Part shown: positions 5,937 to 12,698 of the stretch, piece after piece | Layout: each line of letters starts with the position of its first letter | How positions within the stretch are numbered: position 1 is the stretch's first letter | DNA from: Desulfobacula sp. | GTDB taxonomy: Bacteria; Desulfobacterota; Desulfobacteria; Desulfobacterales; Desulfobacteraceae | Direction: 5' to 3' | DNA length: 12,698 nucleotides | Assembly: GCF_021107415.1 (NCBI RefSeq) | Contig: NZ_JAIOSW010000087.1 | Location: forward strand, 1 to 12,698 | The notes under the pieces: model-generated | What the model saw: only the letters and a program-made list of their open reading frames with translations | Told to the model about the DNA's origin: nothing | The model's database searches: none | Translations under genes and position numbers: made by a program

Positions 5937-7850
5937 ATGATCAACATAACATTTCCGGACAATAGTATAAAGAACTTTGAAAACAATCCCAGCGGCATGG
6001 ATGTTGCCAAAAGTATTTCAGACGGATTTGCCAGAAACTGTGTGGCAATGAAAATTGATGAAAGGCTCTTGGATTTAAATCAGACCATCAAAGAAGATAC
6101 TTCCATCAGCTTTATAACTGCCAAAGACGATGAAGGTCTTGAAATTTTAAGGCATTCTTCCGCCCATGTCATGGCCGAAGCCGTGTTAAACATTTATACG
6201 GATGCCAAACTGACCATCGGCCCTGTGGTGGAAGACGGATTTTACTATGATATTGATATGGACCCGATTTCAAAAGATGATCTCGGGGCCATTGAAACTG
6301 AAATGAAAAAAATCATCAAAGCCAAGAACACTTTTGAGCGCAACGTCGTTTCTAAGGAAGAAGCCCTTGAAATATTCAAGGACAACCCGTTTAAACTTGA
6401 ACTCATCAATGAACTTGACCATACCCAGGAAATATCCCTTTACCGGAACGGCAAATTTATTGATCTTTGCCGGGGGCCTCATATTCCCCATACCGGTATG
6501 ATTAAAGGATTCAAACTGTTAAAAATATCCGGTGCATACTGGAGAGCAGACCAGACAAGAGAACAGCTCCAACGGCTTTACGGCATCTCCTTTTTTGATA
6601 AAAAGAAACTCAATAAATACATCCACCTGGTTGAAGAGGCCAGAAAACGGGATCACCGGAAACTGGGGACAAGACTGGATCTATACTCCTTTCATGATGA
6701 AGCCGCGGGCATGCCCTTTTTCCATGCAAAGGGTGTTGAAATATGGAATGCACTCTTAGAATACTGGCGCGATGAACACAGAGCTGCAGGTTATGTGGAG
6801 ACCAAAACCCCTCTTATGCTCAACCGGAAACTCTGGGAACAAAGCGGTCATTGGGAAAATTACCGTGAAAATATGTATACATCCGTGATTGATAATGAAG
6901 AATATGCCATCAAACCCATGAATTGCCCCGGCGGCATGCTGCTTTACAAAACAAAAGCTTATTCCTACAGGGATCTTCCTTTAAGAGCCGGTGAAGTCGG
7001 TCTGGTTCACAGGCATGAACTATCCGGAGCACTTTCAGGTCTTTTCAGGGTTCGCGCCTTTCACCAGGATGATGCCCATATTTTCATGACACCGGATCAA
7101 ATCGAGGAAGAAGTACTTGGGGTACTGAAACTGTCCGAGAGGATCTACAGCAGGTTCGGCTTAAACTTTCACCTGGAGCTCTCAACGCGACCCAAAAAAT
7201 CCATTGGCTCGGACGAACAATGGGAAAGCGCCACAAACGGGCTTAAGGCTGCACTGGAACTCTATGGCCTGGAATACGTTATTAATGAAGGGGATGGTGC
7301 ATTTTACGGACCTAAAATTGATATCCATATCAAGGATGCCCTGGGAAGAACCTGGCAATGTGGAACAGTCCAATTGGACATGGCCCTGCCGGAAAGATTT
7401 GACCTGACCTACAAGGGCAAAGATAATGAAAAGCACCGGCCCATAATGATCCACCGCGTTATTTACGGATCTCTGGAAAGATTTTTTGGCATTCTTGTTG
7501 AACATTTTGCCGGTAAATTTCCTTTGTGGCTGGCACCTGTGCAGGCCATCCTGCTTCCCATCAACCAGGATCTGGCAGACTATTCCGAGCAGATCAAATC
7601 CAAACTTGAAACCTGTAAAATCAGGTGTGAGGTGGATAAGAGAAGCGAAACCTTGAAAAAAAAAATCAGGGATGCCCAGCTTAATTATATCCCGCTGATT
7701 ATCACCTTAGGGGATAAAGAAAAAGAAAGTGAAACCCTTTCTGTCAGAACCCTTGACGGCAAGGTCCGAATGGGCCTTTCCATGGATGAATTTGTTAAAT
7801 CCGTATCACATCATATTAAAGAAAGAACCCTGGATGAGGCAATCCTATAG
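5937..7850 (+). CDS. thrS: threonyl-tRNA synthetase
   Basis: ThrRS charges tRNA-Thr and hydrolyses mischarged Ser-tRNA-Thr. The 637-aa protein has the full family layout: TGS domain (1-62), editing domain with His73-xxx-His77 (HSSAH), Cys178 and His182 (CRGPH), class II catalytic core (about 240-530) and anticodon-binding domain (about 535-637). The zinc ligands are Cys330 (PMNCPGG), His381 (DDAHIF) and His506 (PIMIHRVIYGSLERFFG). Motif 2 is FRVRAFHQDD. Nothing is missing. The ATG at 5937 has a weak GGA upstream. The usual neighbours infC, rpmI and rplT are not downstream; a vanZ-like gene overlaps its end by 17 bp. The 86-bp gap to rnd shows no convincing leader or T-box. Confidence 0.99.
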   Translation: MINITFPDNSIKNFENNPSGMDVAKSISDGFARNCVAMKIDERLLDLNQTIKEDTSISFITAKDDEGLEILRHSSAHVMAEAVLNIYTDAKLTIGPVVEDGFYYDIDMDPISKDDLGAIETEMKKIIKAKNTFERNVVSKEEALEIFKDNPFKLELINELDHTQEISLYRNGKFIDLCRGPHIPHTGMIKGFKLLKISGAYWRADQTREQLQRLYGISFFDKKKLNKYIHLVEEARKRDHRKLGTRLDLYSFHDEAAGMPFFHAKGVEIWNALLEYWRDEHRAAGYVETKTPLMLNRKLWEQSGHWENYRENMYTSVIDNEEYAIKPMNCPGGMLLYKTKAYSYRDLPLRAGEVGLVHRHELSGALSGLFRVRAFHQDDAHIFMTPDQIEEEVLGVLKLSERIYSRFGLNFHLELSTRPKKSIGSDEQWESATNGLKAALELYGLEYVINEGDGAFYGPKIDIHIKDALGRTWQCGTVQLDMALPERFDLTYKGKDNEKHRPIMIHRVIYGSLERFFGILVEHFAGKFPLWLAPVQAILLPINQDLADYSEQIKSKLETCKIRCEVDKRSETLKKKIRDAQLNYIPLIITLGDKEKESETLSVRTLDGKVRMGLSMDEFVKSVSHHIKERTLDEAIL

Positions 7851-8229
7851 CAAGCTTGCCCTGATTCTTTTATACAGACTGCCGGTTATGGTCTTATGCA
7901 TTTTTATTTTCTGGCAGTCTTCCTTTCCGGGTATTATTTCAGAGCCCTTATTCCCCTATGACGATAAAGTGCTTCACTTTGGCGTTTATGCTCTTCTTTC
8001 CATCCTTACTGCCAGAAATCTCAAAGCAGAAAAACCTTTTTGGTCTCTTGCAAAAATCAAAATCATTGCGACTCTTTTTGCCTGTCTTTATGGACTGTCA
8101 GATGAAATCCACCAGGCCTTTGTACCTTTAAGATACGCTTCTGCCTGTGATTTCCTTGCAGATTGTGCTGGAAGCTTGGCTGGCTGTCTTTTTTATTTAA
8201 ACTTTTTATCCCGCAAAAATGAATTATGA
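7834..8229 (+). CDS. VanZ-like small membrane protein
   Basis: This is a 131-aa integral membrane protein with four predicted helices (about 8-27, 45-60, 75-92, 106-125). It carries the VanZ-like signature: DKVLHFGVYALLS (44-56), then GLSDEIHQAFVPLR (87-100) and DFLADCAGSLAG (106-117). The family is named after VanZ, which gives low-level teicoplanin resistance in enterococci, but most members, including this kind, have no known role. The ATG at 7834 lies inside the end of thrS (17-bp overlap), which suggests translational coupling. The same frame stays open upstream to 7729 but that part is thrS read out of frame. Its TGA overlaps the end of the convergent gene at 8224. Confidence 0.9.
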   Translation: MRQSYSKLALILLYRLPVMVLCIFIFWQSSFPGIISEPLFPYDDKVLHFGVYALLSILTARNLKAEKPFWSLAKIKIIATLFACLYGLSDEIHQAFVPLRYASACDFLADCAGSLAGCLFYLNFLSRKNEL

Positions 8230-9150
8230 CAAAGGCATATCATCCAGATCTGCGACCAGTTTCCGGACCGTTCTGACAAATTCGTTCTTAAACTCCTCGT
8301 TTTCCACATTGGTAAAACTTTTAAAATCAATGAGTTCCAGTCCTTTCATCACGTTCAACAAATCAAGCATATAATTTTGGACAAGGGTATTATAGGCTGA
8401 AAGCCGCATTTCTTTGCTTTCAGCTTTTTTCCCCGTTACCTTTAAATCTTTATACAAATCTTCAGGATCTTGAAAACGGGTGTGCAATACCTCATATATC
8501 AGCAGAAACAAAGCGTCGATCCTATTAGTTTTTATCAATGTGGGACTGTGGAAAAAAGAATAATTTTCATCCACAATCACATCTGCCCCGCCAAGATATT
8601 GTGTTTTTTCAAACCAGTTCATGGTATAGGAAATATAATCTTTGTGCTGCCACTTGTTTTTTTCCCAGATATGGGCCCGGATGACTTTTGGTAATTCGGA
8701 AATACAACCCTCATGGGTTTCATAATTAAAGCTTCCCAACAGGGTACCGGACTGAAAAATGTCCACGCCTGGTTTGCCGGCATGTTCAGAGCACTCTACA
8801 CAGAGAATTCGATTTTCTTTACCCGGTCTCAGAATTATAATCTTATAGGATGGCTTTCCCTTCTCAATACGCACCAGTTCTTCAGCCGAGTCCGGCGGGA
8901 CAATGGCGTCAGCAACAAAAGGGGGTAAAAAGGCGGCTAAAAGACCGGGGCTCAGGTCAAGCTGTTCCAGAACTTTATTGAATACCGGCATGTCTTTTTC
9001 TTCCAGAGGACGAACCGGTATAAGCCTTCCCGGGACCATATCAGAAAAAAATCTCTCCATAACAGCCTCAAGACCCGCCTGCCAATGGGCACTTCTGGGA
9101 TCTTTTTTTTCATTAATCCATTGTTTCACTTTTTGGGCCATTTGATCCAT
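8224..9150 (-). CDS. conserved-looking hypothetical protein, 308 aa, unrecognised
   Basis: I do not recognise the family. The protein appears soluble: no signal peptide and no membrane helix. The N-terminal third (1-90) is mostly helical with a proline-rich stretch near 68-87. Residues 100-145 look like beta strands (SYKIIIL, ENRILCVECSEHAG with Cys117 and Cys120, then GTLLGSFNYETHEGC with Cys149). The C-terminal half (205-300) is helical and acidic. The start is well supported: minus-strand AAGGGGA lies 7 nt before the ATG at 9150. It is a single gene converging on vanZ with a 6-bp overlap of coding ends. The 137 bp upstream (9151-9287) hold nothing I can name beyond its ribosome-binding site. 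Confidence 0.8.
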   Translation of the reverse strand: MDQMAQKVKQWINEKKDPRSAHWQAGLEAVMERFFSDMVPGRLIPVRPLEEKDMPVFNKVLEQLDLSPGLLAAFLPPFVADAIVPPDSAEELVRIEKGKPSYKIIILRPGKENRILCVECSEHAGKPGVDIFQSGTLLGSFNYETHEGCISELPKVIRAHIWEKNKWQHKDYISYTMNWFEKTQYLGGADVIVDENYSFFHSPTLIKTNRIDALFLLIYEVLHTRFQDPEDLYKDLKVTGKKAESKEMRLSAYNTLVQNYMLDLLNVMKGLELIDFKSFTNVENEEFKNEFVRTVRKLVADLDDMPLS

Positions 9151-9287
9151 TAAACCATCCCCTTTTTAAATTTCGATATGTCAAAGCCGGAATAGGCAAA
9201 AACATTTCCATGTCCATGCGCTTTTCATCCAAGGTTGCTATCAAACCAAAATTATCCTTTTGTTGTCAATCTATTTTCTATAAAGGA

Positions 9288-9732
9288 ATGAAATATTATA
9301 AAATTTTAATTTAAAGTCCGTTTCAATTATTCTTTTTCTTTTAGTTATTTTTCCTTTGAACTCGACAAATTCTCAAGAGCCTGCTAAACCTCAAACTATA
9401 AAACTTGTCACAGATATTTGGCCTCCCTTTTATGGTCCGGATCTTCCAGACAATGTTTTTTTTGTAAAATTGTCCGTAGTGCCTTTAAAGAAGCTAACTA
9501 TAATTTATCGATTGATTTTTATGAATGGAAAATTGCCAAGAAACTTGCGAAGACAAGCAAATTTGACGGATTGCTCGGCGCGTATTATAAAAAAGAAAAG
9601 ATTGGAAAACAAATCATAATATGGATCATATCTTTTTTGCTTGACTTGCATGAGGAATGTTTTTTATATTTTTTCCCCTTAGATAAGAAACATTTTTTTA
9701 TCACCATCATTTGTGAGGACAATTATCGGTAA
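9288..9732 (+). pseudogene. decayed N-terminal part of a family 3 extracellular solute-binding protein
   Basis: Three pieces in different frames make one recognisable protein start. An ATG at 9288 gives MKYYKILI and then a stop at 9312. The next frame (from 9302) gives a signal-peptide-like run SVSIILFLLVIFPL and then KLVTDIWPPFYGPDLPDN. After a run of T and A at 9456-9469 the third frame gives KIVRSAFKEANYNLSIDF, then FDGLLGAYYKKEK to about 9606. The order is that of amino-acid-type (SBP_bac_3) periplasmic binding proteins. The second shift is explained by loss of one A in the run at 9466-9469. Beyond about 9606 the similarity fades and the frame ends at 9732; the C-terminal half is absent. 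At least two frameshifts plus truncation make it non-functional. The precise ends are uncertain. Confidence 0.72.
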
Positions 9733-9744
9733 AACCGGTACTGG

Positions 9745-10572
9745 ATGAAAAAAATCGATATTCATATTTGGCGGCGAACACTGCAGACAGGTGTGGCTGT
9801 TCTTTTTATCCTGCTTCCCATACTGAACGCCGCAGGGTTCAAATTTATCTGGGGCAATTTTTTAAACATCCATATCGGTAGTTTAACATTCTCTGATCCT
9901 CTCGCTGTTTTTCAGGTAATCGTTAAAAATCAATACCTGCCGACCGGGCTTTTGATCAGTGCCGGCATGGTTTTGGCCATTGCATTTTTCCTGGGTATAG
10001 TTTTCTGCTCCTGGATTTGTCCCTTTGGATTGTTGTCAGAACTGGTAAACAGACTATCTTGCCGGGTCTGGCCCAGAGAATCCAGCAATATCAAACTTCA
10101 GAAAAGCGGATTTAAGGTTAAGACTATGATCTTTTGTGCAGGCTTTTTAGTCTTTTGGATTTTTTTCAGCTCACCGGTTTTAAATCTGATGTCTCTGCCG
10201 TTCCAGTATTCAAACATTTTTCAATATCTTTTTATTCAAAAACATCTGTCCGCCGGGATCTGGTTTATCGGGTCAATTTTGTTGGCAGAATTTGTATTCC
10301 ACACCCGGTTGTGGTGTCGTTGGATTTGTCCGCAATCCGTTCTTCTGGCTGTTGCCAAGCTATTCAACCCCTTTCGGCTTAAAATTATTTTCGAAAAAAA
10401 AAGATGTATTGGAAGCAAGATACCATGTCCATGCCAAAAAGCCTGTTCCCTTGATCTGGACCCAAGGCGCTTAAATGGCAGTAGCGAAGCACAATGTACC
10501 AATTGCGGCGATTGTGTGGATGCCTGCAGAAAAACCGGTGGGGCGCTGGGTCTCAGGTTTGGCCCCGGATGA
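9745..10572 (+). CDS. NapH/YccM-like membrane polyferredoxin (4Fe-4S)
   Basis: This 275-aa inner-membrane protein has about five hydrophobic helices (roughly 13-31, 66-87, 127-147, 168-187, 196-207). Two CX3CP motifs, CSWICPFG (Cys88, Cys92) and CRWICPQS (Cys191, Cys195), mark the NapH/NosR/YccM-type family. The C-terminal cytoplasmic part has a canonical cluster motif CTNCGDCVDAC (Cys251, 254, 257, 261) and before it an irregular set Cys221, 228, 230, 234. Such proteins pass electrons between the quinone pool or cytoplasmic donors and periplasmic or membrane partners. No partner reductase, NapG-like protein or cytochrome is next to it. The start lacks a good RBS (only GGTACTGG precedes the ATG). 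The gene lies right after the solute-binding-protein remnant. Confidence 0.87.
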   Translation: MKKIDIHIWRRTLQTGVAVLFILLPILNAAGFKFIWGNFLNIHIGSLTFSDPLAVFQVIVKNQYLPTGLLISAGMVLAIAFFLGIVFCSWICPFGLLSELVNRLSCRVWPRESSNIKLQKSGFKVKTMIFCAGFLVFWIFFSSPVLNLMSLPFQYSNIFQYLFIQKHLSAGIWFIGSILLAEFVFHTRLWCRWICPQSVLLAVAKLFNPFRLKIIFEKKRCIGSKIPCPCQKACSLDLDPRRLNGSSEAQCTNCGDCVDACRKTGGALGLRFGPG

Positions 10573-10649
10573 GTTGGTGAGTTTCATTATTCCCGGCAAG
10601 GTCAGTATGAAATGGTGCTGACAATTTAAACACAAAAAAGGAGATTATC

Positions 10650-11480
10650 ATGCAGCTCACTGTTCTTGTAGATAACAATACTCTTATTGATCGGTATTTT
10701 CTGGCAGAGCCCGGATTATCATTTCTCATCGAGGATGAGGGGTTAACCTTTTTATTTGATACGGGTTATTCGGATATCTTTATCAAAAATGCTCAAAAAA
10801 TGGGAAAAAACCTGGCTCATCTGAATTTTATTATTCTTTCCCACAGCCACCTGGATCATACATGGGGACTGGACCCTCTGATTCGATATTTTGCCGAATT
10901 GGAAATTGAACACCGTCCTTTTTCACGCCCTGCCCTGGTTGCACATCCTGAAAGTCTGACGAGTGCCAGTGCAGAAGGATTCAGAGAATTTGGGTCTTTA
11001 ATTTCAAAAAAAAGACTTGCCAAACATTTTGATCTTCACTTGAGTAAAGAACCTCAATTTTTGACCGGGCACCTTATCTTTCTTGGAGAAATACCCAGAA
11101 CAAATGATTTTGAAGGACGTCTGACATTTGGCAGAAAAGACGGGGCCACTGAAGATGATAATGTCATTGAAGATTCTGCCCTTGTCTATAAAACTTCAAA
11201 AGGACTCATCATTATTACCGGATGTTCCCATGCAGGGATCTGTAATATTATTGAATATGCAAAAAAAATCTGTAATGACCCGCGGATACTGGATGTCATC
11301 GGAGGATTTCATCTGCAAAATCCTCCAAAGTCTCAAATTGAAGGTACGATCTCTTATTTTAAAAACCTTCACCCCGCAAAGATTCATGCCTGTCATTGTA
11401 CAGACCTTGAATCAAAAATTGCCCTGTCCCAGGTGGTGAATTTAAAAGAAGTCGGGGTTGGACTTTCGCTTCAATATTAA
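10650..11480 (+). CDS. metallo-beta-lactamase-fold hydrolase, COG1237 type
   Basis: The 276-aa soluble protein shows the metallo-hydrolase order of motifs: FLFDTGYSD (Asp38), the dinuclear metal site SHSHLDH (His65, His67, Asp69, His70), GEIPRTNDFE (146-155), GCSHAGICNI (His194), GGFH (His221) and CHCTD (His249). This fits the family annotated as 7,8-dihydropterin-6-yl-methyl-ribofuranosylaminobenzene-phosphate synthase-like hydrolases (COG1237), whose archaeal member acts in methanopterin synthesis. In bacteria the true substrate is generally unknown and the pterin name should not be taken literally. The start is firm: AAGGAG at 10638-10643, 6 nt before the ATG. It is 77 bp behind the polyferredoxin gene and 129 bp before the MscS gene. 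Confidence 0.92.
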   Translation: MQLTVLVDNNTLIDRYFLAEPGLSFLIEDEGLTFLFDTGYSDIFIKNAQKMGKNLAHLNFIILSHSHLDHTWGLDPLIRYFAELEIEHRPFSRPALVAHPESLTSASAEGFREFGSLISKKRLAKHFDLHLSKEPQFLTGHLIFLGEIPRTNDFEGRLTFGRKDGATEDDNVIEDSALVYKTSKGLIIITGCSHAGICNIIEYAKKICNDPRILDVIGGFHLQNPPKSQIEGTISYFKNLHPAKIHACHCTDLESKIALSQVVNLKEVGVGLSLQY

Positions 11481-11609
11481 AAACCGATTGAAATCAACCA
11501 AATGAAGGGATATATTACTAAAATAAAAATCATGGAAAGACTAGTGATTTAATAACTTAAAGACAAGACCAAAAACACTTTTAACGTTCTACTATTAAAA
11601 GGGGTTAAT

Positions 11610-12446
11610 ATGAACAACATTAACATTGACAAAATTATTGAAACAATTACCTATTGGATAACCACTTATTCTATAAAATTACTTGCTGCCATTCTTATCT
11701 TTTTTATTGGAAAATGGCTGGCGGGTAAACTGTCAAGGCTGTTCACAAAACTTCTTGAAAAAAACAAAGTGGATACCACCCTGATTAATTTCCTTGAAAG
11801 CATCATCTATTATACCTTGTTAATTGTTGTTATTATTGCGGTGGTAGGTCAACTGGGGATTAATACAACCTCTTTTCTTACTATTGTCGGTGCTGCCGGT
11901 CTTGCCATTGGCCTTGCCCTGAAAGATTCTTTGTCAAATTTTGCATCAGGAGTCATGCTGATCATGTTCCGTCCTTTCAGTGTAGGGGACTTTATTAACA
12001 CTGGGGGTGTGACCGGAAATGTTGTCAGTATCTCTTTATTTAATACCACATTGCACACCCCGGACAACCAGAAAGTGATTGTTCCAAATTCTGCCATCAC
12101 CAGCAATGTCATCACCAATGTGACAGCCAATGATACCCGAAGAGTGGATCTTGTGGTCGGCATCGGATATGACGATGATATTGAAAAAGCAAAAAAAGTC
12201 CTTAACAGACTCCTTCAAGAAGAAGAACGGGTTCTGGACACACCGGAAGCTACCATTGCCGTGTCTGAGCTTGGCGACAGCAGTGTGAACTTTGTTGTCA
12301 GGCCCTGGGTAAAAACCTCTGAATACTGGAATGTCTATTTTGGTTTAACTGAAAAAATCAAAATAGCATTTGATAAAGAAGGCATCAGCTTTCCTTATCC
12401 GCAACAGGATGTTCATATGTTCAACCAACAGGTAGAAGAGAAATAA
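11610..12446 (+). CDS. small-conductance mechanosensitive channel, MscS family
   Basis: The 278-aa inner-membrane protein is close in length to E. coli MscS (286 aa). It has three helices: about 18-38, 62-82 and the pore-lining third helix 88-125. That helix carries the Gly/Ala-rich packing pattern GAAGLAIGLALKDSLSNFASG (94-114). After it come the beta domain (FRPFSVGDFI, then VPNSAITSNVI) and the alpha/beta C-terminal domain (to about 268). Members open under membrane tension and release solutes during hypo-osmotic shock. AAGGGG at 11599-11604 lies 5 nt before the ATG. A kinase-like gene starts 14 bp after its stop and may share the transcript. Confidence 0.95.
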   Translation: MNNINIDKIIETITYWITTYSIKLLAAILIFFIGKWLAGKLSRLFTKLLEKNKVDTTLINFLESIIYYTLLIVVIIAVVGQLGINTTSFLTIVGAAGLAIGLALKDSLSNFASGVMLIMFRPFSVGDFINTGGVTGNVVSISLFNTTLHTPDNQKVIVPNSAITSNVITNVTANDTRRVDLVVGIGYDDDIEKAKKVLNRLLQEEERVLDTPEATIAVSELGDSSVNFVVRPWVKTSEYWNVYFGLTEKIKIAFDKEGISFPYPQQDVHMFNQQVEEK

Positions 12447-12460
12447 AAGGCTATTACTTT

Positions 12461-12698
12461 ATGGCGGATAAAAATTCACACTATTCAAGCCAAACCATTA
12501 CAAGTCTGATGGAAATTGAATATGATTTTTCCGGTGAAATTTCCAGGCTGGCCGGTGAAAATGAAAATTATCTGATAAAAAAAGATGACGGCGCCTGTTT
12601 TGTACTTAAGCTGGCTGATGATAATACAACTGCCGGAATGATAGAGATTGAACATCTTGCAGTGGATCAACTCATCAATGCCAAACTTCCTATCCGTC
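12461..12698 (+). CDS. aminoglycoside-phosphotransferase-fold kinase, N-terminal part (3' truncated)
   Basis: The frame opens at an ATG at 12461 and runs off the window, giving 79 residues. The segment SGEISRLAGENENYLI, then GACFVLKLAD (Lys50 as the probable ATP-binding lysine) and IEIEHLAVDQLI, resembles the N-lobe of APH-type small-molecule kinases, in particular the homoserine/hydroxylysine kinase-like branch. The catalytic HxD loop would lie beyond the window, so the substrate cannot be guessed; in some relatives this domain is fused to a class III aminotransferase. AAAAGG lies about 10 nt before the ATG. It is 14 bp behind the mscS-type gene. Confidence 0.68.
   Translation, partial: MADKNSHYSSQTITSLMEIEYDFSGEISRLAGENENYLIKKDDGACFVLKLADDNTTAGMIEIEHLAVDQLINAKLPIR

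Noticed and set aside
7182..7505. 107-aa minus-strand frame inside thrS
   Set aside because: Antisense of the conserved ThrRS catalytic core, with no motif or RBS of its own.
9263..9284. promoter TTGTCA plus TATAAA before the pseudogene
   Set aside because: The spacing is only 10 bases, far below the usual 16-18.
9418..9732. 104-aa + strand frame as an independent gene
   Set aside because: It begins out of frame inside the solute-binding-protein similarity and only becomes family-like after the frameshift, so it is part of the pseudogene.
10601..10622. possible terminator hairpin GTCAG/CTGAC after the polyferredoxin gene
   Set aside because: The arms are only 5 bp with a 12-base loop and no T run; too weak to call.
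1..12698. CRISPR, tRNA, rRNA, insertion sequence or toxin-antitoxin features
   Set aside because: On reading both strands, no spaced repeats, cloverleaf-like segments, transposase motifs or paired small genes were seen.

Overview
The window looks like a chromosomal segment of an anaerobic, AT-leaning bacterium, most likely a sulfate-reducing relative of the Desulfobacterales. That is inferred from an HdrD/DsrK-type cysteine-rich Fe-S protein, a CGGC-domain protein, a stand-alone PocR sensory domain, a NapH-like polyferredoxin and the general protein style. No rRNA, tRNA, CRISPR array, insertion sequence or phage gene was seen.

Left part (1-1947, + strand): the C-terminal part of an HdrD/DsrK-like iron-sulfur subunit, then a 126-aa cysteine-rich CGGC-domain protein and a 164-aa free-standing PocR ligand-binding domain. 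Converging on these is a four-gene minus-strand run (5850 down to 1985): rnd (RNase D), dapF (diaminopimelate epimerase), a DUF89/ARMT1-like metal-dependent phosphatase and a radical SAM protein of the COG0731 type. rnd and dapF have ordinary composition. The two downstream genes are much more AT-rich.

Middle (5937-9150): thrS is read divergently from rnd and overlaps a small VanZ-like membrane protein gene. That gene ends tail-to-tail, with a 6-bp overlap, against a 308-aa protein I do not recognise. The next stretch (9151-9744) has no intact gene but holds the decayed N-terminal half of a family 3 solute-binding protein.

Right part (9745-12698, + strand): a NapH/YccM-like membrane polyferredoxin, a COG1237-type metallo-beta-lactamase-fold hydrolase, a small MscS-type mechanosensitive channel and, 14 bp behind it, the first 79 residues of an aminoglycoside-phosphotransferase-fold kinase running off the window.

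Most of the window is housekeeping or single-domain genes. No clear novel multi-gene system was found. The best leads are the DUF89 plus radical SAM pair attached to rnd-dapF, the CGGC plus orphan PocR pair, and the unrecognised 308-aa protein.
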